From NCBI GenBank assembly GCA_014376325.1, contig JACMRP010000030.1:1-12852 (forward strand): 12,852 nucleotides of DNA, in the 5' to 3' direction. This document shows positions 1 through 6,928 of this stretch, piece by piece (the first letter of the stretch is position 1; the number at the start of each line of letters is the position of its first letter). This DNA comes from Pseudobdellovibrionaceae bacterium (GTDB taxonomy: Bacteria > Bdellovibrionota > Bdellovibrionia > Bdellovibrionales > Bdellovibrionaceae). The notes under the pieces are model-generated. The model ran no database searches and was not told the DNA's origin. It saw nothing but the letters and a program-made list of their open reading frames with translations. The translations under genes were made by a program, and so were the position numbers.

Positions 1-777
1 AACGTTTAGCAAACAGAACGAATCTTTGCCGAGCTCCACCACGTCGACGGTGCTCTCAAGCTCTTTTTCAAGAAGTTGAAAGTAAATCTTCTCGGAGTTT
101 TGAAAAAGACGGAATATTTTCTTTTTGAACGCGGGTCCCATTAACTTTACGATCGCGTCGGGGATATGCCCCTGAGCCAAATGCAAATCGCCATAGATCG
201 CGAATAAGATAGCATCGGGATGAAGTTTTAAAATCGATTGAAGCTTCTGTGCAGCAAACAGATCGCGGGACCTTAAGCTTGCAGCCGTTCGTTTCCGGGC
301 GCTGCGGTTCAGACCATAAACGGGAACTTTATTTTCCTGTGCCCAGCGTACCAGCGGCCGAAAATGATCCCACGGGAAACCCCATTTTTTAGACCACTCA
401 ATAGACTTTAAGAACTCTCGTTCGCTGGTTTTTCCAGCCATGAATTTATCTATTTTCAACTGATCTTCAGCCTCAAAACACTCAAGGCAAAGTATTAGAT
501 TTTTTTCGGTATCGAAGTTTTTTAAGACTCGAAGATGCGTCTTCTGGGATTGTTGGAGAGCATGAAAATCCCCCATCAACACCAAGCGCGAAACTTGAAG
601 ACGACGGAAAAGTTCTTCGCGACTCGAAGGTTGCCACTTCTTACCGAATTCTTTTTCATACTCTTTTCGGTAATGGGTCAGTTCAGCGTCTTCACCGCCT
701 AGACGGATCTTCGCTTGCGCTTCCATTTGACGATAGAGTTCTTTACGGATGCGGATCCACTTCTGCAAATCTGTCAA
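1..777 (-). CDS. ChaN-like (haem-binding uptake / Tiki superfamily) protein, 3' end cut by window edge
   Basis: This frame is open for 259 codons from 777 to the left edge, so the C-terminus is missing. The protein resembles the ChaN family (PF04187, 'Cofac_haem_bdg'). Visible hallmarks are a GxxH motif after a hydrophobic strand (LVLMGDFH, G69-H72), an ECFE strand end (99-102), the stretch SIEWSKKWGFPWDHFRPL (125-142) followed by a 'VPVYGLN' strand, and a second GxxH motif (GDLH, 196-199) followed by GHIP. Two GxxH motifs are typical of the ChaN/TraB/Tiki/EreA superfamily. ChaN proteins are usually iron- or haem-related lipoproteins, but this one starts with a charged helix and has no signal peptide or lipobox, so it may be cytoplasmic. 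The start is inferred: TTG at 775-777 has a GGAG box 7 bases upstream, while the first in-frame ATG (724-726) has none. It is divergent from the VKOR-DsbA gene. Substrate and role are unknown. Confidence 0.72.
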   Translation of the reverse strand, partial: MTDLQKWIRIRKELYRQMEAQAKIRLGGEDAELTHYRKEYEKEFGKKWQPSSREELFRRLQVSRLVLMGDFHALQQSQKTHLRVLKNFDTEKNLILCLECFEAEDQLKIDKFMAGKTSEREFLKSIEWSKKWGFPWDHFRPLVRWAQENKVPVYGLNRSARKRTAASLRSRDLFAAQKLQSILKLHPDAILFAIYGDLHLAQGHIPDAIVKLMGPAFKKKIFRLFQNSEKIYFQLLEKELESTVDVVELGKDSFCLLNV

Positions 778-784
778 TGCTGCA

Positions 785-788
785 CTCC
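785..788 (-). promoter_or_regulatory. Ribosome binding site (GGAG) supporting a TTG start
   Basis: On the minus strand GGAG lies 7 bases before the TTG at 775-777. It is the only good Shine-Dalgarno match near the 5' end of the ChaN-like gene and is the main reason to prefer TTG over the in-frame ATG 51 bases downstream. Confidence 0.5.
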
Positions 789-856
789 AATCGGCACTCT
801 CATTTTTGCATAAAAGCCATTGATTTCAAGCTGGATTGTGGGTTCTAATTCAAAAC

Positions 857-2056
857 ATGGAAAAATCGTCTTCGAAAAAGTCATTCTATTGGATTGCGCT
901 GATCGCAACGATCGTCTTCATCGGCGTGCAACTTTATTTGAACAAACACCACGTTGACCTGAAGCTCGGTCTAGGTTCCGCACAAAGCATTTGCAACGTC
1001 AGCGAAAAGTTAAATTGCGATACGGCGGCGTCGAGCAGTTACGCGGAACTTTTCGGAATCCCGATGGCCCTCCTCGGTGCATTTATGGGCGGACTACTTT
1101 TGATTTTCATCCTGCTCGGTCGATTTAATATGACTTCGGACACAGATCGCACCGAACGTTTTGCGTTCTACGTGTCGACTTTCATGGTACTGGTCTCGAT
1201 CGTGATGGGACTAATCTCCTTGCTGATACTGAAGAGCGCTTGCCCTTTTTGCATCGCGAGCTACGTGCTTTCGGTGATCATCTGGATCGCGCTATTTGCC
1301 GGTTACCGACCGCAGACGAATCTTTTCGTCAACGACGTACAGGACGTCTTCACTTCCGAGAAATGGATTCTCGCAAGCTTGATCAGCGTTCCTTTGCTGG
1401 CGTTCCTGGTGAACAATATGACCCTTGATAGCTACGGGTACCAAGAAATCAAACGCGTAACCCAAGACAGTCTGAACAACTGGAAACGCGCACCCGAACA
1501 AAACTTTGACCTCGCGAACGGCCTTAAATTTCAAAACGGTACTGGCGAGCCAAAAGTCGTGATCGTCGAATTTGCCGACTTCCTATGCCCGCATTGCCGA
1601 GTCGCCGCTCCGAACTTGCACAACTTTGCGAAAGCTCATCCCGACGTTCAATTTGTTTTCAAAAGTTTTCCATTAGACGGCGCGTGCAATCCCGCAATCC
1701 CGACCAAGCGGGACGGCAAAAGTTGCGAATATGCTTACGCAACTTTCTGCTCTGACAAAGTGGCCCAAAAAGGCTGGGAGGCGCTGACTTATTTCTTCGA
1801 TCATCAAGACAGCATGTTCGCCGCAGACCCGGCAAAGATCGTCGATGATTTCTGTAAAGCGTCTGGAGCCGATTGCGAAGCTATTAAAACGTGCATGAAA
1901 TCGGAAGAGGTTCACGAGCGCGTGACCAAGATGGCGATGGAGGGCGAAAAGGCCCAGATTGGCGGAACGCCGACCATTTTCTTTAATAAGCGCGTATTAG
2001 GCGGCGGACAACTACCGTCCGTCTTAGAGAATACTTACCGCGAATACGCAAAGTAA
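857..2056 (+). CDS. VKOR-DsbA fusion: membrane disulfide oxidase with periplasmic thioredoxin-fold domain
   Basis: A 399-aa protein joining two halves of a disulfide-forming pathway. Residues 1-150 form a VKOR-like four-helix membrane domain (hydrophobic stretches about 10-28, 64-88, 104-125, 131-149). It has a cysteine pair C46-x7-C54 in the loop after helix 1 and the quinone-side CPFC motif at 129-132. A further hydrophobic stretch (about 170-187) leads to a DsbA-like thioredoxin domain (230-399) with active site CPHC (244-247) and the cis-proline loop GGTPT (369-373). Known VKOR homologues pass electrons from DsbA-like partners to quinone; here both partners are covalently linked. The DsbA domain has six further cysteines (277, 290, 298, 333, 340, 346), probably structural or regulatory. 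ATG 857 is preferred over an in-frame TTG at 836 because neither has a clear ribosome site and the ATG gives a compact N-terminus. The gene ends 4 bases before the stop of the convergent neighbour. Confidence 0.9.
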   Translation: MEKSSSKKSFYWIALIATIVFIGVQLYLNKHHVDLKLGLGSAQSICNVSEKLNCDTAASSSYAELFGIPMALLGAFMGGLLLIFILLGRFNMTSDTDRTERFAFYVSTFMVLVSIVMGLISLLILKSACPFCIASYVLSVIIWIALFAGYRPQTNLFVNDVQDVFTSEKWILASLISVPLLAFLVNNMTLDSYGYQEIKRVTQDSLNNWKRAPEQNFDLANGLKFQNGTGEPKVVIVEFADFLCPHCRVAAPNLHNFAKAHPDVQFVFKSFPLDGACNPAIPTKRDGKSCEYAYATFCSDKVAQKGWEALTYFFDHQDSMFAADPAKIVDDFCKASGADCEAIKTCMKSEEVHERVTKMAMEGEKAQIGGTPTIFFNKRVLGGGQLPSVLENTYREYAK

Positions 2057-2060
2057 CACT

Positions 2061-2630
2061 TTAGATATTTATGAAGCGCAACAGCCAGTCGGCGACCTTC
2101 GATACGGAGTCGTCGACAACGATGGCGCTCGTCTTCGCAAGACCGTTACTAATTTCTAGAAAAAAACCAAGGATCGAAATCGATACGACGGCGTACCAAG
2201 TCGCCTTGACCACATAGATGGTGGAGCGCACGTCGTGAACGCGCAGATCCGTTTGGTTTTTCTCAATCTTTTTAATAGAGAACTGTAATTCCATTAAGTG
2301 TTCTTTGAACTTTTCGCGGAGTTCCTGTTGCTTCGCGCGGGTCAAAGAAGATATCCCCGGAAAACTTCGCTTCGCCTTGATCGCGTAAATAAGGTCAATG
2401 CAATGAGATACGAATCTGCCAACGCGATCTTTAAAATCCGGATACTCCGAAGGCTCATCTAAAAAGTCCTTCAGTTCTCCGATTGCTGAATCATATCGCT
2501 CGTCCAGAACCATCGTCAGCACGCGGTACCGAAGCGTATTCGGACGACCTAAGTCGGTCGTGTCGATGCCCGTGTCGGTGAACAGCTTTGTTTCTTCTCT
2601 GGTTTTATCTTCGTGAAGGACTATTGCCAT
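2061..2630 (-). CDS. Uncharacterised protein with one C-terminal membrane segment
   Basis: I do not recognise this 189-aa protein. It has no N-terminal signal. Residues 1-135 are soluble, charged and probably helical, including a basic/acidic helix at about 95-128 (KQQELREKFKEHLMELQF) that could form a coiled coil. One hydrophobic stretch at about 138-160 looks like a membrane helix, followed by a 29-residue tail rich in Asp, Val and aromatic residues. This layout suggests a tail-anchored or single-pass inner-membrane protein with most of its mass in the cytoplasm. ATG 2630 has GTAGG almost touching the start codon, too close for a standard ribosome site, so the exact start is uncertain. It converges on the VKOR-DsbA gene with only 4 bases between stops and no terminator between them. 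Base composition resembles its neighbours, with no sign of transfer. Confidence 0.7.
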   Translation of the reverse strand: MAIVLHEDKTREETKLFTDTGIDTTDLGRPNTLRYRVLTMVLDERYDSAIGELKDFLDEPSEYPDFKDRVGRFVSHCIDLIYAIKAKRSFPGISSLTRAKQQELREKFKEHLMELQFSIKKIEKNQTDLRVHDVRSTIYVVKATWYAVVSISILGFFLEISNGLAKTSAIVVDDSVSKVADWLLRFINI

Positions 2631-2701
2631 ACCTACTTTTCGGCAGGACTCGCCCCGACCTAAAGCCGTACGTGACGATGAATAAAATAACCCAGTACAC
2701 C

Positions 2702-2760
2702 CTGTCTTTAGTCGAGGTTTGGTCTAGACCGGACCCGGACCCAGTCTAAAGTTTTGACAG
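2702..2760. repeat. Compound dyad with tandem GGACCC repeats upstream of the coiled-coil gene
   Basis: Nested symmetry lies in a 194-base intergenic region. The outer arms CTGTC (2702-2706) and TTTAG (2707-2711) match CTAAA (2746-2750) and GACAG (2756-2760) with a 5-base bulge. Inside are the perfect 10-base palindrome GGTCTAGACC (2721-2730) and two tandem GGACCC units (2731-2742). The right arm overlaps a TTGACA box. It may be an operator or a 5' hairpin; chance is not excluded. Nothing else is evident in 2631-2824. Confidence 0.4.
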
Positions 2761-2783
2761 TTTCTTCCAGAATTTGCGAAACT
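2754..2783 (+). promoter_or_regulatory. Candidate sigma-70-type promoter for the coiled-coil gene
   Basis: A perfect TTGACA (2754-2759) is followed after 18 bases by GAAACT (2778-2783), a weak -10 match (3 of 6). Transcription would start near 2790 and give a leader of about 35 bases to the ATG at 2825. The -35 is convincing and the -10 is not, so this is tentative. Confidence 0.3.
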
Positions 2784-2812
2784 CTACTTAGGACCACATC
2801 TTGGACTTTCAT

Positions 2813-2819
2813 GGAGGAG
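2813..2819 (+). promoter_or_regulatory. Strong ribosome binding site (GGAGGAG)
   Basis: GGAGGAG ends 5 bases before the ATG at 2825 and decides that start over an upstream in-frame TTG at 2801, which lies before the site itself. Confidence 0.85.
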
Positions 2820-2824
2820 TGTCT

Positions 2825-3988
2825 ATGGATATCGAGTCTTTTCAAAGCCTCAAACTGACGAACTTTGATTTTTCAGAAGAAAATCAGGGAACTGCCGAAA
2901 ATGTTGCAGCCATCAGACAGCGCGCTTACAGCGTTGAAAATATTCCGCTTCCGGACGAAATGCCGAAGGGCTTTAACTACAATAGTTTACCTAGAGACAT
3001 TTTAAAGTCTTCAAGCATCGAAAATCTTATTTCACAAAATGAAGATTTGATGACCCGCTTGACGGTATCACTCCGAAGACTGTCGCTGCTGGAAAATGAA
3101 AATCAAAAGCTAAACGATCAGGCCCAACGCGCGCGCCTGTCACAATCCGCGGTCAGCGATCAGATTTTGATTTTCAAAGAGAAAGACAACATTTGGAAAA
3201 ATAAACTTGATCACGTCGAAAAAGAAAAAGACGTCCAGCTCGAAAAAGCGACGGCGCTGCAAATGCGCACGGCAAAGCTGACGGCGGAAGTCGATCGTTA
3301 CCGCAAATATCACGACCGCATCAAGGCACAGGTAAAACCCTACATTCATCAACTGAAAGATTATTCTCGTTCTCTCGAAGACAAAACCGCACGTCAAGCT
3401 CAGGAAAATTCGAAACTCGATGCGCAGCTCAGTGATTTGCGTCACCAAATTTTAGAGGTCAGTAAAAATTCACGAACCCAGATCGAAATGCGGGAACGCC
3501 AAAATCAAGAACTCGTTCAACATTACGAAACCCAAGTGCAGAGCCAGGCCGAAGAGATCAAAATGCTTCAGCAGTTTGTTCAAGAGCTCGAAGTAAAATC
3601 ATTGCGACTGAATAAGTCACTGGAGAAACAAGACGAACTTGAAAATCAAGTTGTCGAATTGGTACGCACTAAAGAAGAAATGAAAGCGCGTTTGGATTCT
3701 GAAGTAACGCGTTTGCAAGAAAGATCTTCGGAGCTACACCGCGCTAACAAACGCCTTGAAATTGAGCATGCAGATCTGCAAACACTCGCCGTGGATCACG
3801 AAGCCGAAATCAAGACCCTCGGTAAAGACCGACAAAATCTGGCGGAGCAACTTGATAGTCTACGTTATATGTGGAATGCCAAAGTGGAAGAAACAGAAAA
3901 GCTCAAGGCCGCGATGCAGTCTTTAGAAAGACTGAACGTAGACTTGAGCCAAAAGGTCAACGAGCTGCGCTCGTCGAATCAGACTTAG
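2825..3988 (+). CDS. Uncharacterised long coiled-coil protein
   Basis: I do not recognise this 387-aa protein. Residues 1-63 form a less regular head with several prolines (41-56, LPDEMPKGF and NSLPRD). From about 64 to the end the sequence is almost continuous heptad-like helix rich in Glu, Lys, Gln, Leu and Arg. A likely kink occurs at KPYIHQL (171-177), where Pro172 interrupts the coil after RYRKYHDRIKAQV. There is no signal peptide, membrane segment or cysteine, so it should be a cytoplasmic rod-like protein, perhaps a scaffold, a polar organiser or a partner of another complex; that is inference only. Coiled coils give misleading similarity to myosins and SMC proteins, and no ATPase motif is present. 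The ATG is fixed by a strong ribosome site. Its TAG stop overlaps the TAA of the convergent STAS gene. Confidence 0.8.
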   Translation: MDIESFQSLKLTNFDFSEENQGTAENVAAIRQRAYSVENIPLPDEMPKGFNYNSLPRDILKSSSIENLISQNEDLMTRLTVSLRRLSLLENENQKLNDQAQRARLSQSAVSDQILIFKEKDNIWKNKLDHVEKEKDVQLEKATALQMRTAKLTAEVDRYRKYHDRIKAQVKPYIHQLKDYSRSLEDKTARQAQENSKLDAQLSDLRHQILEVSKNSRTQIEMRERQNQELVQHYETQVQSQAEEIKMLQQFVQELEVKSLRLNKSLEKQDELENQVVELVRTKEEMKARLDSEVTRLQERSSELHRANKRLEIEHADLQTLAVDHEAEIKTLGKDRQNLAEQLDSLRYMWNAKVEETEKLKAAMQSLERLNVDLSQKVNELRSSNQT

Positions 3989-4341
3989 TTTTCTTGAATA
4001 GAATGGTCGGGCATCTGGAAACTGGTCAGGGCGCCCGCTAAATTTTCGTGAAGGTCTACTTCCAGCAAATTCGAATGAAACCACAACCTCTGAAAATCGG
4101 GTTTTAAATCCGCAACCTTCGCCTTGTAGGGGTTCGCCGTACTGAACTCGCGAATGATCTGAAAATAAGTTTGAATCCCCGTCGATCCTACAAAATGCAG
4201 GTCTTTCATGCAGAAAACGACTTTTTTGCCGTGAAGGCTTTGGGTGCAAGCCGTCTTGAAGGCCTGAGTTTTTTCGATCTCGAAACGACCTTTAAGGGCC
4301 ACGATGGTGATTTCACCAGACTGATAGAACTTTGCTTCCAT
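3985..4341 (-). CDS. STAS-domain protein (anti-sigma factor antagonist-like)
   Basis: A 118-aa single-domain protein with the STAS fold pattern: beta strands at 2-17 (AKFYQSGEITIVALKG), a helix at 22-35, then the core strand KKVVFCMKDLHFVGSTGI (39-56) leading into the helix IQTYFQIIREF. In SpoIIAA-type anti-sigma antagonists the matching DSSG-like turn carries the phosphorylated serine; here it reads GSTG, with S53 and T54 as candidates. The family partner would be an anti-sigma or sensor kinase, but none is encoded nearby. The protein could instead be a generic STAS scaffold. ATG 4341 is preceded by GGAAGGA with 6-base spacing, so the longer open frame reaching 4584 is not the gene; that extension runs through the intergenic region into the 5' end of lptD. 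It is divergent from lptD and convergent, with a 4-base overlap, on the coiled-coil gene. Confidence 0.8.
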   Translation of the reverse strand: MEAKFYQSGEITIVALKGRFEIEKTQAFKTACTQSLHGKKVVFCMKDLHFVGSTGIQTYFQIIREFSTANPYKAKVADLKPDFQRLWFHSNLLEVDLHENLAGALTSFQMPDHSIQEN

Positions 4342-4347
4342 GAAAAT

Positions 4348-4354
4348 TCCTTCC
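4348..4354 (-). promoter_or_regulatory. Ribosome binding site (GGAAGGA) fixing the STAS start
   Basis: On the minus strand GGAAGGA lies 6 bases before the ATG at 4339-4341. It shows that translation begins at MEAKFYQ and not at the far upstream starts in the same open frame. Confidence 0.75.
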
Positions 4355-4394
4355 AATTGATAATATCCTTTCGGTCGACGCGTGCCGTTTGACG

Positions 4395-4447
4395 AGGGGG
4401 CGATAGTCCAATTTCGAATGAACTCGACATTCGTCTTTTTGCCCCCT
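4395..4447. repeat. 7-bp G-rich inverted repeat in the STAS-lptD divergent region
   Basis: AGGGGGC (4395-4401) and GCCCCCT (4441-4447) are perfect inverted copies separated by 39 bases. They lie in the 122-base gap between divergent starts, the right arm 16 bases before the lptD ATG. The spacing is long for a simple hairpin but suits a looped operator or a long RNA stem. No clear promoter hexamers were found for either gene. Confidence 0.35.
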
Positions 4448-4463
4448 AGAATTTCGGAATCTG

Positions 4464-6890
4464 ATGAAATTGAGTCGACCGCTAGAATTATTATGTTTCT
4501 TCCTCGTTTTATGGACCGGCCTGACTTTCGGAACCGAGCGGCGCGCGTTCGCCCAAGCAGCAGCAAAGATTCAGGGCATTTCAATGAACGCAGACTCGAT
4601 GTTTCGTGATAGCGAAAATGAAATCATGGAGCTCGAAGGACACGTTCAGATTGTGTACCAAACCCAACATTTAAAGTGCGACAAGGCCCGCATTAATTTG
4701 CGCACCCGGCAGGCAGAGCTCACCGGCAACGTCGAAATCGTTTCGGAAAAAACCACGGTCGGTGGAACTTCGGCCACCATCGACTACGAAAATAACACGG
4801 GAATCATTTACAACGGCTACGTGCAATCGGGCCCGGTCGTTTTTTCCGGCGCGATTTTGCAGAAGGCCAGCGAAGACGAATACTATGTTGCGGATGCGGA
4901 TTACACAACTTGCACAAATTGTCCCGCGACTTGGGGATTTTCCGGAAGTAATATTCGTGCGGAGCTTGGCGGATATGCTTATATCAAAAATTCTTTTTTA
5001 AAAATTTATTCGGTTCCGGTTTTCTGGCTGCCTTATTTAATGGTTCCATTGAAGAGCGATCGACAGTCTGGCTTACTGACTCCCCGTTTCGAAAACTCTA
5101 GCAACGGCGGTCTTGCGTTTTCTGAAAGTATTTTTTGGGCGATCTCGCCAAACACCGATGCGACCATCGCGATGACCAATTACGAAAAACGCGGACTCAA
5201 AGCACTTGGCGAATATAGGTACGTTTTAGGTCCAAACTCTGCCGGTAATTTGAACACCGCATTTATTGCGGATCGCGTTTTTAAAAACGACCAACGCGTG
5301 ACCGATTACCAGGACGCTTCCGAAAAAGGCAAAAGCCTGAACCGCTGGTTTGCGAAGTATGATCACTACTACGAACTTCCGAACGACTATATTCAGCGCG
5401 CGCAGATCAACATCGCGAGCGACTTGCAATACCCCAAAGATTTCCCTGAAGAGACTTTGAATCATGGGGATTCCGCGATGGAAAATCGTTTTTCGCTCAC
5501 GAAAAATACCTTCACGCAACACTACAGCGTCGATAGTTCTTATTACGTGAATTTGCTGCAATCAAATCCGCTGGCGGCCAACAATTCCGTTCAACGATTG
5601 CCAGAGCTCAGGTTCAGCCAGGTCGATCAAAAGATCGGCAACAGCCAGTTTCTTTATGCGGTCGATGTCGATTACGTGAACTTCGCGCGGAGCGGTCAGT
5701 ATTTCGACAACATGACGGTCAATGCGCTCGGCCGATATCCCACCAACAACTGTGAATCCAATCCACTAACCAGAGGTCCTAACGCTGAAAAAAATGCGGG
5801 CTGCCAAATTGTTCAAGACGGAGTCTTCGATCCAGGAACAGATTTGATCCGCACGGGCCAAAGGCTCGACGTCAACACCTCATTGTATCGTCCCGTCGCA
5901 CTCGGCCAGTACATTGATTTGATGCCCGGAGTTTCTTACCGCGAAACTCACTATAGTTTTAATACGACCGACAATCCAAACAACGTGCGCCGCTACGCCC
6001 GCGTTTTTATGAGTGCAAAAACTTCGGTCAATCGTGTGTTCACGATGGACGCAACTCCTAAGTCCGACAAATACAAACACGAAATCCAACCAGAGATCGT
6101 GGCGACGACAATCCCTTGGTTGAACCATTCGGCGCATCCGTTTTTCGGTAATGGTCCAGAAGTCGACGGAACCTATTATCAATCGGACACGGTCACTGAC
6201 GCCGACGTCTCTAGTCCGTACGGATTGCAGTTCGATTACAACGACCGCATTTATGATCGCGGCCTGGTGACTTTTATTCTAAATAACAAGCTCGTTCAAA
6301 AAAGCTGGTCCGGCGATACACCTTCTTACCGTCAGATCGTAAACTTTAAAATTCAACAGTCTTATGATACCTATCAAGCGAATCTTCGCGATCGTTCGAG
6401 GGATCCATGGTCAGACATCGCAGGCATATTGGACGTGCGTTTGGATCACGTGCAAACCTACACCACGATGAATTACTTTCCGACCCAGAAAGTAACGAAC
6501 ATGTCATCGCGTGTGAGATTGAACAATGATTACGGGCAGTTCTTTCAAATCGCTCTTGCAAAAACGTACGTGATTAAGCCCGGTAATCCCGAAGTCGATA
6601 AAAATACGCGCATAGAGGATTACACTTTTGGCGCGGGTTTCGTTTCGAGTTACATCAACATGATGGGCAAGTTCGTATTCAACGCGAACTCGCCAAGCGA
6701 TGATAAGAAAATTAAATCTTCCGCTTACGTGATCCAGTTCAAGCCGCCCGGCGAATGTTGGATTATTAATTTCGCCCAGTACTTGCCCACAGATGGTGAT
6801 ACGAAGTCCACGCTAGATTTCGTCTTCAGCTTCGACGGAACAACGAAACCTCCGCTGCCACCAGAGACTTTGGACCTGTACGGATTTTAG
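4464..6890 (+). CDS. lptD: LptD, LPS-assembly outer-membrane protein
   Basis: An 808-aa protein, similar in length to E. coli LptD. With LptE it inserts LPS delivered across the periplasm by LptA into the outer leaflet of the outer membrane. Residues 1-31 look like a signal peptide (basic start, hydrophobic LLCFFLVLWTGL, cleavage near AFAQA). Residues about 36-135 form the LptA/OstA-like periplasmic beta-jellyroll, and the rest is the beta-barrel. The family signature at 145-206 is clear: DYTTCTNCPATW, the strand VPVFWLPYLMVP, then SGLLTPRF. Cysteines of the mature protein are C72, C150, C153, C430, C447 and C765. E. coli has two adjacent C-terminal cysteines that pair with N-terminal ones; here only C765 lies near the C-terminus, so the disulfide pattern must differ. 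The start has only a weak GGAA 5 bases upstream. lptD converges on yraN with a 38-base gap and no evident terminator. Confidence 0.93.
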   Translation: MKLSRPLELLCFFLVLWTGLTFGTERRAFAQAAAKIQGISMNADSMFRDSENEIMELEGHVQIVYQTQHLKCDKARINLRTRQAELTGNVEIVSEKTTVGGTSATIDYENNTGIIYNGYVQSGPVVFSGAILQKASEDEYYVADADYTTCTNCPATWGFSGSNIRAELGGYAYIKNSFLKIYSVPVFWLPYLMVPLKSDRQSGLLTPRFENSSNGGLAFSESIFWAISPNTDATIAMTNYEKRGLKALGEYRYVLGPNSAGNLNTAFIADRVFKNDQRVTDYQDASEKGKSLNRWFAKYDHYYELPNDYIQRAQINIASDLQYPKDFPEETLNHGDSAMENRFSLTKNTFTQHYSVDSSYYVNLLQSNPLAANNSVQRLPELRFSQVDQKIGNSQFLYAVDVDYVNFARSGQYFDNMTVNALGRYPTNNCESNPLTRGPNAEKNAGCQIVQDGVFDPGTDLIRTGQRLDVNTSLYRPVALGQYIDLMPGVSYRETHYSFNTTDNPNNVRRYARVFMSAKTSVNRVFTMDATPKSDKYKHEIQPEIVATTIPWLNHSAHPFFGNGPEVDGTYYQSDTVTDADVSSPYGLQFDYNDRIYDRGLVTFILNNKLVQKSWSGDTPSYRQIVNFKIQQSYDTYQANLRDRSRDPWSDIAGILDVRLDHVQTYTTMNYFPTQKVTNMSSRVRLNNDYGQFFQIALAKTYVIKPGNPEVDKNTRIEDYTFGAGFVSSYINMMGKFVFNANSPSDDKKIKSSAYVIQFKPPGECWIINFAQYLPTDGDTKSTLDFVFSFDGTTKPPLPPETLDLYGF

Positions 6891-6928
6891 AACGACGTGG
6901 TCCAAAACGTGGCTGCACTTCCGCAAAC

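Noticed and set aside
836..856. TTG start 21 bases upstream of the VKOR-DsbA ATG
   Set aside because: No ribosome site favours it, and ATG 857 gives the short basic N-terminus expected before the first membrane helix. It cannot be fully excluded.
2678..2749. Possible 23-codon ORF (starting MNKITQYTLSL) upstream of the coiled-coil gene
   Set aside because: It has no good ribosome site and its end (PDPDP) merely reads the GGACCC repeat. A leader peptide is conceivable but unsupported.
4360..4365. TATTAT on the minus strand as a -10 box for the STAS gene
   Set aside because: A start about 7 bases later would cut into the gene's own ribosome site, and no acceptable -35 lies 16-18 bases upstream.
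4342..4584. N-terminal extension of the STAS open frame toward 4584
   Set aside because: It would run through the divergent control region and the lptD start. The GGAAGGA site at 4348-4354 and the domain boundary fix the start at 4341.
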